Assembly (NCBI GenBank): GCA_964432985.1
Contig: CAYSPT010000030.1
Coordinates: forward strand, 1 to 62,883
Source: CAYSPT01 sp964432985
GTDB taxonomy: Bacteria; Muiribacteriota; CAYSPT01
Length of the DNA stretch: 62,883 bases
Direction: 5' to 3'
Made by a program: the position numbers and the translations under genes. Under the pieces are notes generated by a model. That model saw only the letters and a list, made by a program, of their open reading frames with translations. It did no database searches and was not told where the DNA came from. Positions 17,552 to 25,585 of the stretch are shown here, one piece after another (position 1 is the stretch's first letter; each line of letters opens with the position of its first letter).

Positions 17552-18454
17552 CTATTTTTTTCGGATCTCAGACACTACTGCCCGGTGATCCGAAAGGATG
17601 TCGGGAACCACCCTGTAAGACACGAATTCGAATTCCGGAGAAATAAGGATCCAATCCAACCGGCCTCCCGTCCCGGGAAAAGTAACTAAATCATCGGCAT
17701 GTTCACGATATGCAGTCAGGTTGAGTTCCGCAGCCAGCAGGTTCAAAGGTGATTCTCCGGTTCCCCATTGGCAGTTGAAATCTCCCATGAGAATACGTGG
17801 TCTTGTTACGGCAGAGAACCGGTTGATCATGTCCCGTGCCTGCTGCTTTCTGACGCTATGCCGGGAAAAATCGAAGTGTACGGACACTATTTCGACGGTC
17901 GACTCGGTCTCGCTTGACCAACCGACACACGCACCGACATACCCTTTCGGGAAGGTTGGAGGAGAGGACGGAAAGGTTATGGAAACAGGATTTTGCAGCG
18001 GATATTTTGATAACAAGGCTGTTCCGTATGTAAGCCCAATACCACTGGTATGCGCTCCCTGGGTAGAATAGAAATAGCCGGCGTTTCTGGCGACATACTC
18101 CACATGATTGAAACGGCCGCTCCACAGGGACGGGCCGTCCGCTTCCTGCAGGGCCACCAGATCGGGCTGCTCGCGCTTGAGCATCGTAACGATGTCATCC
18201 AGGTTGGATTTGATGCCGCTGCCGCTCTGGAACATCTGGTTTGGCCAGACCTTCCTGCCATGGGCTATGTTCAACGTCATAACTGTCAGTGTAGTTGTAG
18301 TGGCCGTGGGTTCATCCCGGTCCTTTTCCGGCGTGGGTGGGTAGTTCAAAATAGGCGGAGTCATTTCACGTTCGCCGCTGATAGAGGACGTGAGTACGAA
18401 TAATGAGGCGACGGCTGCCGCCACGATGCCAACACCTATGATGAGTAATTTCAT
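17552..18454 (-). CDS. exported endonuclease/exonuclease/phosphatase-family protein
   Basis: The 300-residue protein starts with a membrane anchor or signal (MKLLIIGVGIVAAAVASLFV) and a proline-rich linker. The EEP fold follows: MTLNIAHG (metal-binding Asn), LVALQEADG (catalytic Glu), VSVHFDFSRHS, LMGDFNCQWG (Asp/Asn pair), GGRLDWILIS and a terminal SDHRAVVSEI (Asp-His). All catalytic positions are kept. The family includes nucleases, sphingomyelinases and phosphoinositide phosphatases; the location outside the membrane fits a phosphodiesterase, but the substrate is unknown. The ATG at 18454 has AGGGGAT nine bases upstream, better than an upstream TTG. It is convergent with the GH116 gene. 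Confidence 0.82.
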   Translation of the reverse strand: MKLLIIGVGIVAAAVASLFVLTSSISGEREMTPPILNYPPTPEKDRDEPTATTTTLTVMTLNIAHGRKVWPNQMFQSGSGIKSNLDDIVTMLKREQPDLVALQEADGPSLWSGRFNHVEYVARNAGYFYSTQGAHTSGIGLTYGTALLSKYPLQNPVSITFPSSPPTFPKGYVGACVGWSSETESTVEIVSVHFDFSRHSVRKQQARDMINRFSAVTRPRILMGDFNCQWGTGESPLNLLAAELNLTAYREHADDLVTFPGTGGRLDWILISPEFEFVSYRVVPDILSDHRAVVSEIRKK

Positions 18455-18636
18455 ACGTTTCTGATCCCCTGTCAAAAAGCCGTTATTACAGTATTCTGGA
18501 GTTCATAGGATACGTCTCGTTCAACATCGTACCAGGTTAATAATACAATCATGGTGGTGGCCGGTCAAAATATGCGCTAAAATAGAGTCGGAATTGACCT
18601 GCAGTTAACACGGGCTCGAGGAGGTACGACTAAAGT

Positions 18637-18948
18637 ATGATTAGTTTCCAGGAAAAGGTCGCGCGGTTCGTTGGTGAGCACAACCTGTCCAGCGGAATCG
18701 AGCACCGGGTGCTGGACCTGGTCTCAGAGATTGGCGAGCTGTCCAAGGAAGTCTTGAAATCCACCGGATATGGCCGTGATGATTTCAAGCCGACCCAGGG
18801 CTGGGAGGGTGAACTCGGGGATGTCCTGTTCTCACTGGCCTGTGTGGCCAATCTGACCGGAGTTGATCTGGAGACTGCTCTGGAGCATACTCTGGAGAAA
18901 TATCGTAACCGGCTTGAAAAGAGCTCCGACGTGGGCTCTGGAGCATGA
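18637..18948 (+). CDS. MazG-like nucleotide pyrophosphohydrolase
   Basis: The 103-residue all-helical protein shows the MazG/dUTPase-like metal site: LVSEIGELSKEVL (E-x2-E, about residues 28-40) and GELGDVLFSLACVANL (E-x2-D, about 64-79). Members split nucleoside triphosphates into monophosphate and pyrophosphate, often to remove damaged or non-standard nucleotides. Length equals a single MazG-like domain. GAGGAGG lies about twelve bases before the ATG. It precedes the symporter gene pair but the gap of over 100 bases leaves co-transcription open. Confidence 0.82.
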   Translation: MISFQEKVARFVGEHNLSSGIEHRVLDLVSEIGELSKEVLKSTGYGRDDFKPTQGWEGELGDVLFSLACVANLTGVDLETALEHTLEKYRNRLEKSSDVGSGA

Positions 18949-19063
18949 GTGAGGAATGAGGGTACAATGGTGAAACATCTGTTTGTTTTTCTGTCAGTGT
19001 TGCTGCTTCTGGCGCAAGCATAGTTTACGTAAATAGCATTAAGTTGTGAAGAGGTGATTGTTG

Positions 19064-19153
19064 GTGACTCTATTTGCATACATCATATTTCCCGTGTGTT
19101 TGATTCTGTTTGCCGTCATCAAGTTCGTGCTGGAACCGGAGGACGACCAATGA
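19064..19153 (+). CDS. 29-residue membrane peptide, likely symporter accessory subunit
   Basis: GTG (or the TTG three bases before it) begins a peptide (TLFAYIIFPVCLILFAVIKF, then VLEPEDDQ). It has one transmembrane span and an acidic tail. GAGGTG sits seven bases upstream of the GTG. Its stop codon overlaps the symporter start as ATGA, and the symporter ribosome site GGAGG lies inside it, so the two are translationally coupled. Small peptides in just this position next to sodium/solute symporters are, as I recall, named symporter small accessory proteins in protein-family collections; that link is from memory, not tested here. Confidence 0.65.
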   Translation: MTLFAYIIFPVCLILFAVIKFVLEPEDDQ

Positions 19154-20940
19154 GTATCAACTCGGCGACATTTCAAATGCTGCTTTCGTTTTGCTGTTAC
19201 CTGGCCGGAATTCTGGTCATCGGGATAATCGCGGCCCGGTATGGTAAGACCATGTCTTCCTATTTTCTGGCGGACCGTTCTCTGGGCGCCTGGGTCACCG
19301 CTATCAGTTCGGTGGCCAGTTCCGAAAGCGGTTGGGTCGTCATCGGTCTGGTCGGTGAAGGCTACATGTGGGGGTTCTCCGCCGTCTGGGCGGTACCGGG
19401 CTGCCTGCTGGGATTCCTGATGAACTGGTACCTGATCGCGCCGAGACTCAGGAGGATGGCCAGGGAGAAAGGTTCGATTACCGTTCCCGGGTTCCTGTCG
19501 GATGTCATCGGGGACCGCAACCACCTTATCCGTGTGATTGGTGTTATCATCATCGTGCTTTGTCTTTCCGGTTATGTGGCGGCGCAGTTCACTGCCTGTG
19601 CCAAGGCTTTCCGCGGGGCGTTCGGGATGCCCTATGTCTACGGGGTGCTTCTGGCAGGCTTTATCACCGTTTTTTACACCCTGCTGGGCGGTTTCAGAGC
19701 AGTTTCATGGACTGATCTGCTCCAGGGCCTCCTGATGGTGACGGGGCTGGTGGTCCTGCCCATACTGGCCATACTGCACATCGGTGGTGTGCCGAAGATG
19801 GTTGAGGGGCTTAAAAATGAGCCGGCCCGCTACCTGGCCATATTCGAGATTACCGACTCACAGGGATGGCGTCAGATCAGGGTGGAAGAAGAAACGGTTA
19901 CCTTCGGCGGGACTCAGGATAACGATGTTGTCATGGAAAATGCAGCCGGGAAGGGGATCCTGCTCAGTCTCTATGTGGAAAAGAAGGACGGGGGCAACAG
20001 GGTGGTGGCGGACTGCGCTGAAGGCGCGGGAGTAGTGATCGATGGTGCTGCCGTAAGCGGAAAAGTCGAATTGAAAGGCAAAGAAACCATCGTCCTTTCC
20101 GGAACCTCAATATCGTTTGCCAAAACCTACTCTCTGGACGGCGGTGAGACGCTGACCGATACCTTCGGCAAGAAAGCCGCCGCCGCCGCGGTGGGATGGG
20201 TCCTGGGTCTGCTCGGTATTGCCTTCGGCTACCCGGGGCAGCCGCACGTGCTAACCCGTTACATGGCCGCCAGCAACCACCGCACTATTCGGGTGGGGCG
20301 GGTAATCGCCATCATCTGGGGGGTGCTCGCCCTGTACGGCGCTGTCATCCTGGGGCATGCGTGCCGGTTGCTGCTGCCGGGAATAGTGGACCCGGAAATG
20401 GCTTATCCCATAGTGGCGGTGAAACTGCTACACCCTCTGCTGGCGGGAATTATTCTGGCCGCCATATTGTCGGCCATGATGTCAACCGCCGACTCCCAGA
20501 TCCTGGTGGTGGCCTCCGCTATAGCCCGGGACCTGTACAACAAGATCTTTCGTCCCGACGCCAGCGAGAAATCGCTGGTCATGGTCAGCCGGATAACGGT
20601 ACTGCTTCTTGGGATTGCCTCGATTGTCGTAGCTCTGGGAGAGATCAGGGTGGTGTTCTGGTTCGTTCTCCTGGCATGGTCGGGGCTGGGATCGAGTTTC
20701 GGCCCGCCGCTGATACTTGCTTTGTACTGGAAGAAACTAACCCCGGCCGGGGTGGTGGCGTCCATGATAACCGGTTTCGGGGTGACCATCCTTTGGAAAT
20801 ACTATCTAAAAACAGTGGTGAAAGCCGCTTTCGGCATCGGCCTCTACGAGCTCGTCCCGGCGTTCATTCTCTCCCTGATCGTCGCCTGGCTCGTTAGCTT
20901 GATTACCTACAAACCACCGGAAGCGGAACCGGAGGGGTAA
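19150..20940 (+). CDS. sodium/solute symporter (SSS) with inserted FHA-like domain
   Basis: The 596-residue protein follows the PutP pattern: an unwound helix region VTAISSVASSESGWVVIGLVG (shortened in conserved parts), the SWTDLLQGLLMV segment, YPGQPHVLTRYMA, and LSAMMSTADSQILVVASA, which holds Na+-site residues. It should import an organic solute with Na+; the solute cannot be assigned. About 105 extra residues (roughly 228-335, DNA 19831-20155) sit between the helices equivalent to PutP VI and VII. The insert reads like a forkhead-associated domain (VTFGGTQDNDVVMENA, GAGVVIDGAAVSGKVEL, TIVLSGTSISF), but the Arg, Ser-Arg-His and Asn-Gly phosphopeptide contacts are missing. By PutP topology this loop faces outward. 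Length exceeds the usual 500 by exactly this insert. Confidence 0.88.
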   Translation: MSINSATFQMLLSFCCYLAGILVIGIIAARYGKTMSSYFLADRSLGAWVTAISSVASSESGWVVIGLVGEGYMWGFSAVWAVPGCLLGFLMNWYLIAPRLRRMAREKGSITVPGFLSDVIGDRNHLIRVIGVIIIVLCLSGYVAAQFTACAKAFRGAFGMPYVYGVLLAGFITVFYTLLGGFRAVSWTDLLQGLLMVTGLVVLPILAILHIGGVPKMVEGLKNEPARYLAIFEITDSQGWRQIRVEEETVTFGGTQDNDVVMENAAGKGILLSLYVEKKDGGNRVVADCAEGAGVVIDGAAVSGKVELKGKETIVLSGTSISFAKTYSLDGGETLTDTFGKKAAAAAVGWVLGLLGIAFGYPGQPHVLTRYMAASNHRTIRVGRVIAIIWGVLALYGAVILGHACRLLLPGIVDPEMAYPIVAVKLLHPLLAGIILAAILSAMMSTADSQILVVASAIARDLYNKIFRPDASEKSLVMVSRITVLLLGIASIVVALGEIRVVFWFVLLAWSGLGSSFGPPLILALYWKKLTPAGVVASMITGFGVTILWKYYLKTVVKAAFGIGLYELVPAFILSLIVAWLVSLITYKPPEAEPEG

Positions 20941-20952
20941 GACGCCGGTACT

Positions 20953-20976
20953 ACTGTTTGTGGTAGTTAAAACAGT
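20953..20976. terminator. inverted repeat between convergent genes
   Basis: ACTGTTT (20953-20959) and AAACAGT (20970-20976) form a perfect seven-base stem with a ten-base loop, between the ends of the symporter gene and dnaB. There is no clear T run, so a terminator role is only a guess from position. Confidence 0.3.
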
Positions 20977-22367
20977 TAAAACGGAGCGCTGCTCTGCGCT
21001 TTAGCCAGGTTGTCGAACCGCATGTGCTTCCGGTTGAAGTAAAGTTCTACCGCACCGGTGGGACCGTTACGATGCTTGCCGATGATGATCTCGGCCAGCC
21101 CTTCGTTTTCCGGCTCATCCTGATAGGCCGACTCCCGGTAGAGGAAGACAACCAGGTCGGAGTCCTGCTCGATGGCCCCCGATTCCCGCAGGTCCGAAAG
21201 ACGGGGGCGGCCCCCGCGCCTGTCGGCTTCCCTCGATAGCTGCGAAAGAGCCAGAACGGGAACGTCAAGCTCTCTGGCCAGCGCCTTGAGAGACCGCGAC
21301 ATGAAGGCAACTTCCTGTTGTCGGTTATCGAACCGCTGGTGGCATCTGATCAGCTGCAGGTAGTCGATTATCAGCAGGCGAATGTCGTGTTCTGCCTTGA
21401 GCCTGCGGGCTTTGGCCCGCATTTCCATGAGGCTCATTCCCGGAGTGTCGTCGATGAATATGGGAGCCTCCGATAGGTGTCCGGCCGCCTCCGTCAGGTG
21501 GGCCCAGTCCGTCTGTCTCAGAAAACCGGTACGCAGCCGGTGAAAATCTATTCTCGCCTGAGAACTGAGCATACGTTGCACCAGTTGCGTATTGCTCATC
21601 TCCAGGCTGAAAACAGCTACCGGCACTCCCTGGCGCCCGGCACTTCCAAGGGCCGCATTAGCCGCCACGTTAAGGGCAAAGCTTGTTTTACCCATAGAAG
21701 TTCTGGCGGCCAGTATGATCATGTCCGAGTTCTGTAATCCTGCCGTCATCAGGTCCAGTTCCCGGAAACCGGTTTCAACACCGGTAATTTGCTCCTTGCG
21801 TTCATACATCTTTTCGATCAGTTCGAAGGCATCCTTGATAAGATGCTTCATCGCTGCGAAATCACTGGTGCGCCGTTTCTGGGAAACCGCAAATATCAGC
21901 TGTTCAGCCTGATCAAGCAGAGGAACCAGGTTCTCGGATTCGTTGAATCCCATTTCGACAATCTGCGTCGCGGCGGTGATAAGATTTCTGATAACCGCTT
22001 TTTCGTGGACGATCCGGGCATAATGCAACACGTTGGCGGCGGTGGGGACCATTCTCATTATCTTGGTTATGTAGGCGATTCCGCCGGCTTTTTCCAGCAC
22101 GTCCTTTTTTCTAAGGCGTTCGGTGAGCGTAACGGAGTCTACCGGTTCGGACTCGTTAAACATATCCAGGATAATCTGGTAGATTATGGCGTGTTTCTTC
22201 GAGTAAAAGTGCTCGGGTCTCAGAAACTCGGCCACCTGGACGATGGCCTCATTGGACAGCATGGTAGCCCCCAACGTCGACTGCTCAGCTTCCAGATTCT
22301 GGGGAGGTATACGGGCAATATCCCGGGTAACGTCTCTGACAACGGAACCCAGTTCGGCAACGGGCAT
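20976..22367 (-). CDS. dnaB: replicative DNA helicase DnaB
   Basis: The 463-residue protein is the ring helicase that unwinds DNA at replication forks. It has the N-terminal helical domain (PPQNLEAEQSTLGATMLSNE, about residues 21-40), Walker A in AARTSMGKTSFAL (about 221-233), Walker B in IRLLIIDYLQLI (about 328-339), and the LSQLSREADRR and DLRESGAIEQDSD motifs. No intein interrupts it. It closes the rpsF-ssb-rpsR-DUF2232-rplI-dnaB cluster, an order seen in many bacteria, 25 bases after rplI. An AGGGAGAAT ribosome site precedes the ATG. Confidence 0.96.
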   Translation of the reverse strand: MPVAELGSVVRDVTRDIARIPPQNLEAEQSTLGATMLSNEAIVQVAEFLRPEHFYSKKHAIIYQIILDMFNESEPVDSVTLTERLRKKDVLEKAGGIAYITKIMRMVPTAANVLHYARIVHEKAVIRNLITAATQIVEMGFNESENLVPLLDQAEQLIFAVSQKRRTSDFAAMKHLIKDAFELIEKMYERKEQITGVETGFRELDLMTAGLQNSDMIILAARTSMGKTSFALNVAANAALGSAGRQGVPVAVFSLEMSNTQLVQRMLSSQARIDFHRLRTGFLRQTDWAHLTEAAGHLSEAPIFIDDTPGMSLMEMRAKARRLKAEHDIRLLIIDYLQLIRCHQRFDNRQQEVAFMSRSLKALARELDVPVLALSQLSREADRRGGRPRLSDLRESGAIEQDSDLVVFLYRESAYQDEPENEGLAEIIIGKHRNGPTGAVELYFNRKHMRFDNLAKAQSSAPF

Positions 22368-22391
22368 ACTCTATTCTCCCTTGTGCTCTAC

Positions 22392-23012
22392 CTATTCTGA
22401 ATCCGACTCAACAGCAACGGTTTCGGCGGTATACTTTTTGACTTCAACCGGCTCATTCTCTTCAGGTGCCGGTTCAGTCTCCGTGGGACTTTCCGCTGGA
22501 GCCTTGGCCTCTTCGGCTTCCGCTGGGGCTGGTTCGGTCTCCGTGGGTTTTTCCACTTGTTTTTTACCCTCGGCCTCTACCTGGATCAGAATCGAGGCCT
22601 CCACGTTCGGGTGAAGCTTGATGGGAACATTGTAGGCGCCAACCATTCTAATCGGTTCCATCAGGTGGATCCGGCGGCGGTCGATTTCAACGCCAAGCTT
22701 TTCCGAGGCTTTCTCGGCTATTTCCGAGGTGGTGATGGTACCGAAGATTTTTCCTTCCTCCCCTGCTTTTGCCTTGAAAACCAGGTTGAGCGAACCCAGA
22801 CGTTCAGCGATTTTCTGGGCCCTGATTTCGTCCCGACGGTCTTTTTGTTTCAGGATTTTTAGATCGTTTTCTCTGGCTTTCAGGTTGCTGCGATTAGCTG
22901 CCTGGGCCATACCTTTTGGGATCAGGAAGTTCCTGGCATACCCATCTTTAACTTTGACCAGGTCGAGCTTTTTCCCTAGCCCTTCCACGTCCTGCTTGAG
23001 AATTATCTGCAT
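22392..23012 (-). CDS. rplI: 50S ribosomal protein L9 with extended acidic tail
   Basis: Residues 1 to about 148 match L9: the N-terminal domain MQIILKQDVEGLGKKLDLVK with GYARNFLIPKGMA, a long connecting helix, and the C-terminal domain ending near PNVEASILIQVEAEG. L9 binds 23S rRNA and helps hold the reading frame. The protein is 206 residues, so it carries a tail of nearly 60 beyond the usual length, rich in Glu, Pro and Ala, in which PTETEPAP occurs twice. GAGGTGAATCG precedes the ATG. It lies between the DUF2232 gene and dnaB. Confidence 0.95.
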   Translation of the reverse strand: MQIILKQDVEGLGKKLDLVKVKDGYARNFLIPKGMAQAANRSNLKARENDLKILKQKDRRDEIRAQKIAERLGSLNLVFKAKAGEEGKIFGTITTSEIAEKASEKLGVEIDRRRIHLMEPIRMVGAYNVPIKLHPNVEASILIQVEAEGKKQVEKPTETEPAPAEAEEAKAPAESPTETEPAPEENEPVEVKKYTAETVAVESDSE

Positions 23013-23072
23013 TACGATTCACCTCACAATTTTCTAACCTGAATGATTCATGAATTCTTCAGGTTTCTAATT

Positions 23073-24134
23073 TCACGAGTTGCCCCCGACGCCGGTGGAA
23101 GCCGGACTGGTTTTTATACGATTCCTGAAATCGAAGTACAGGTCGTAAATGCCGAGGAAAGCAACAAAAATAAATGCAAACGCATTAAGCATAAAGGCGA
23201 TGCTGGCTAAAATCAAGTAGGCCGGCAACCTGCCTATGTCCCAGTTTTTCCTTAAATGTTCTACAAAGAACAGCACTACTGCCAGTCCGTGTACAGAGAA
23301 AAGGAGAGACGATAGCAACTGGAGATTGAGACCGATTGTGTCAAATAGTTCTGAACTGAATTTGTGCCCTGCCGCGGTGAACACGATGGTGAGAATGAGA
23401 AGCCAGACCGTGTACCAGGGCAGTTTAAACTCAAGAAATTTGCCCAACCGGGGAATCTTGTACCCGAGCCGTTTGAGCACCGCTGAAGCGATGATATAGT
23501 TGAGCAGAGCCTCGAAGAAAAATCCCAGCGCCAGCCCCGCTGGCAGGATTTTCCACGAGAACCGGCTGAACTGGTCGAGCATCTTTTCATTCATTTCAAC
23601 AGCCGCCTTGATTTTGTCATCCGTCCACCCCTCGGTGGAGGCCCGTTCTCTTATTTTCTCCGTCAGAATTACCTTCTGCCGTTCCACCCCCTGCTGATAC
23701 ATGCTTTCGAGGTTTTCAAGCGAATTAACGTTATCGATGGTCCTCAATGTTACCAGCAGCAGAATGAGGGATCCAACAGTCATGGTGATTCCACCGAACA
23801 TTATTACCATCCTGGCTGAAAGCTTCGCCTTGATGGCCAATCCCATGGTCGTTGCCGGCAGGCTAAAAACCATGAGGAATGTTACGAATGCAAACGGTTG
23901 ACCGGTAAGCAGTCCAGCCAGCACGGTGGCAACCATGTTCCCGGTGAGAACGACTTTGAGTGGGTGCCTCAGTGCCAGTACGATAAGAGGAAGCGGGCAC
24001 AGAAGCACCAGGGGGCCGCCAATTACCGGCAGTAAGGCGTACCCCAGGTAGAGAATGAGAGCAATACCGATAAGAAGTGCTCCTTCTATCGTTTGCTTGG
24101 TGGAATTCTCTCCTCCCACGCCAGATTCTCCCAC
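23073..24134 (-). CDS. DUF2232 (YybS-like) integral membrane protein
   Basis: The 353-residue protein has about eight hydrophobic segments, starting near residue 17 (GALLIGIALILYLGYALLPV) and ending near 320 (YLILASIAFMLNAFAFIFVA). A soluble helical stretch (about residues 140-190) carries TIDNVNSLENLESMYQQG. The pattern and the position between rpsR and rplI match DUF2232/YybS, a conserved family found in this operon in several phyla and without a proven function; energy-coupling-factor S-component similarity has been suggested for such folds. It is 60 bases from rplI and 35 from rpsR. Confidence 0.78.
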   Translation of the reverse strand: MGESGVGGENSTKQTIEGALLIGIALILYLGYALLPVIGGPLVLLCPLPLIVLALRHPLKVVLTGNMVATVLAGLLTGQPFAFVTFLMVFSLPATTMGLAIKAKLSARMVIMFGGITMTVGSLILLLVTLRTIDNVNSLENLESMYQQGVERQKVILTEKIRERASTEGWTDDKIKAAVEMNEKMLDQFSRFSWKILPAGLALGFFFEALLNYIIASAVLKRLGYKIPRLGKFLEFKLPWYTVWLLILTIVFTAAGHKFSSELFDTIGLNLQLLSSLLFSVHGLAVVLFFVEHLRKNWDIGRLPAYLILASIAFMLNAFAFIFVAFLGIYDLYFDFRNRIKTSPASTGVGGNS

Positions 24135-24169
24135 GCAAAATCCCTCCTTCTCATCCGGACACGAAACGA

Positions 24170-24403
24170 TCAGTCGTTCGTGTAGGGAAGGAGAGCCATC
24201 TGACGAGCGCGCTTTATGGCAATGGAAAGCTTTCTCTGATGCCGGGCACAGTTACCGGAAATCCTTTTGGGCATTATCTTGGCCCGCTCGTTGAGAAATT
24301 TACGGAGTTTGTTAAGATCTTTGTAATCAATGTCGTCGATACCGTCTTTGCAAAAGATGCACACTTTTGCCCGGCCACGACCATATTTTCTTTTGAATGC
24401 CAT
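24170..24403 (-). CDS. rpsR: 30S ribosomal protein S18
   Basis: The 77-residue protein matches S18, which pairs with S6 on the platform of the small subunit: CIFCKDGIDDIDYKDLN, LRKFLNERAKIMPKRISG and NCARHQRKLSIAIKRAR. It retains the C-x2-C and a later Cys and His, so it is the zinc-binding form. The ATG at 24403 is preceded by AAAGGTAG at good spacing; an ATG 18 bases upstream would add six residues absent from homologues. The S6 partner gene is two genes upstream in the same operon. Confidence 0.96.
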   Translation of the reverse strand: MAFKRKYGRGRAKVCIFCKDGIDDIDYKDLNKLRKFLNERAKIMPKRISGNCARHQRKLSIAIKRARQMALLPYTND

Positions 24404-24449
24404 TGTAATTCTACCTTTCAATACTGGGTTTCCCGCCAGGGAAGACTAC

Positions 24450-24989
24450 TCAGAAAGGGATGTCGTCGGGATCAATTCCGAGATCGTCGTCCTCGAACGG
24501 ACCGTCGGGTACATCCCCTTTAGAACTCTCAGCGAAACTCGCGTCGGAAGCCGGACCGTATGAACTGCCCGGTGCAGCCGGTGGTTTGGCGCTCACGGCC
24601 TTGTCGGCTCGAGGAGGCGTAAAGTCTGCAAAAGGAGCATCGGACTGGTCATGCTTAATTCCTCTGACCTTGTCGAGAAACTGGACATTATCAGCTATAA
24701 CTTCTGCGTCCCTTCGTTTCTCCCCGCTTGATAATTCGTAATTTCTTATCTGCAAACGCCCGGTCAGACCGACCTGCGATCCCTTTTTAAGATACTTGCC
24801 GCACCGCTCTGCCAGACCACGCCAGGTGGTAATATTGATGAAATCGACCTCCTTGGAGCCGTCCCGGCCTTTGAAAGCACGGTTAACGGCCACGGAGAAC
24901 GAGCAGACCGGTGTCCCGTCAGGAATGAAGCGCAAATCAGGATCTCGGGTAAGTCTGCCGATCAAGACTATCTTGTTGAGATCAGCCAT
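24450..24989 (-). CDS. ssb: single-stranded DNA-binding protein
   Basis: The 179-residue protein has the OB fold (MADLNKIVLIGRLTRDPDLR, INITTWRGLAERCGKYLKKG, GRLQIRNYE) over its first 105 residues. A flexible Pro/Ala/Asp-rich linker follows, then the acidic tail DDLGIDPDDIPF, which in this family recruits replication and repair proteins. It binds exposed single strands during replication. It sits one base after rpsF and ahead of rpsR, as in many bacteria. Confidence 0.96.
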   Translation of the reverse strand: MADLNKIVLIGRLTRDPDLRFIPDGTPVCSFSVAVNRAFKGRDGSKEVDFINITTWRGLAERCGKYLKKGSQVGLTGRLQIRNYELSSGEKRRDAEVIADNVQFLDKVRGIKHDQSDAPFADFTPPRADKAVSAKPPAAPGSSYGPASDASFAESSKGDVPDGPFEDDDLGIDPDDIPF

Positions 24990-24990
24990 G

Positions 24991-25338
24991 TTAATCAGCC
25001 TCGCTTACTTTGGGTTCCAATATTTTCTCAGGAGTTTTCTTGGAAACAACCGGCTTTTTCCGACGTACAGTGATAAACTTGGGGATCCCGTCGGTTATCT
25101 TGATAACACGTTCTACCTCCTGAACGGTCTCGGCAGTACCCTGGTAGTTGAGGATGTAGTAGTAACCGTAAGTGTTCCCTGCTACTTCGTAGGACAGTTG
25201 CTTGCGGCCCCATGTATCGATAGACTGCATGGTGCCGTTTTTTCTGGTGATAGCCGCTTCAAGCTTCTTGATTGTTTCGTCTCTCGTATCGTCTTCAAAC
25301 TCGGGATCGATTATCACCATGGTTTCGTAATCGCGCAT
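24991..25338 (-). CDS. rpsF: 30S ribosomal protein S6
   Basis: The 115-residue protein matches S6 (MRDYETMVIIDPEF, IDTWGRKQLSYEVAGNTYGY, YYILNYQG, VQEVERVIKITDGIPKFI), the partner of S18 in the 30S platform. Its C-terminus is a short basic-then-acidic tail. It is the first gene of the operon. GGGGAGGTG lies ten bases before the ATG, and the roughly 60-base leader holds a GC-rich hairpin at 25369-25390. In other bacteria S6 with S18 binds its own leader to repress the operon, so the same may hold here. Confidence 0.96.
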   Translation of the reverse strand: MRDYETMVIIDPEFEDDTRDETIKKLEAAITRKNGTMQSIDTWGRKQLSYEVAGNTYGYYYILNYQGTAETVQEVERVIKITDGIPKFITVRRKKPVVSKKTPEKILEPKVSEAD

Positions 25339-25368
25339 TATTATTCACCTCCCCGCGGATTAATAGCC

Positions 25369-25390
25369 CCGCAGCGCGTGCGCGGAGCGG
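25369..25390 (-). promoter_or_regulatory. GC-rich hairpin in the rpsF leader
   Basis: On the minus strand CCGC pairs with GCGG and inner CGC with GCG around GCAC, with a two-by-two internal mismatch. A CCGCGG lies just downstream, before the ribosome site. Position fits an S6:S18 autoregulatory leader; this is inference from location and shape. Confidence 0.4.
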
Positions 25391-25405
25391 AGATTCACTC
25401 GGAGC

Positions 25406-25435
25406 ATACTACCATGCACCAGGCTCTTCTGTCTA
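25406..25435 (-). promoter_or_regulatory. candidate promoter of the rpsF operon
   Basis: Minus strand: TAGACA (25430-25435), 18-base spacer, TAGTAT (25406-25411). Start near 25399 gives a leader of about 60 bases with the hairpin at 25369-25390. Confidence 0.45.
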
Positions 25436-25494
25436 CTAACAGTTTCATCAACAAATAAGAGCGGTTTCGAATGGAAAACCAGTCATTTTGAGTG

Positions 25495-25523
25495 TTGACG
25501 TACCCGGAGGCTCATCTTATAAT
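25495..25523 (+). promoter_or_regulatory. sigma-70-type promoter for nnr
   Basis: TTGACG (25495-25500), 17-base spacer, perfect TATAAT (25518-25523). Start near 25530; the ATG of nnr follows 56 bases later. Confidence 0.75.
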
Positions 25524-25585
25524 GAGCGCTGGCGTTTCCTCTTGATAATAAATATACTGCCGTGTGTCAGAGAGGTTAATGGATT

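Noticed and set aside
17537..17561. Short stem followed by seven T after the GH116 gene, terminator-like.
   Set aside because: The stem is only four bases, and the T run is the lysine codons at the end of the facing gene.
18967..19023. An 18-codon frame (MVKHLFVFLSVLLLLAQA) upstream of the symporter pair.
   Set aside because: Very short, hydrophobic by chance is plausible, and it is not coupled to a neighbour, unlike the peptide at 19064.
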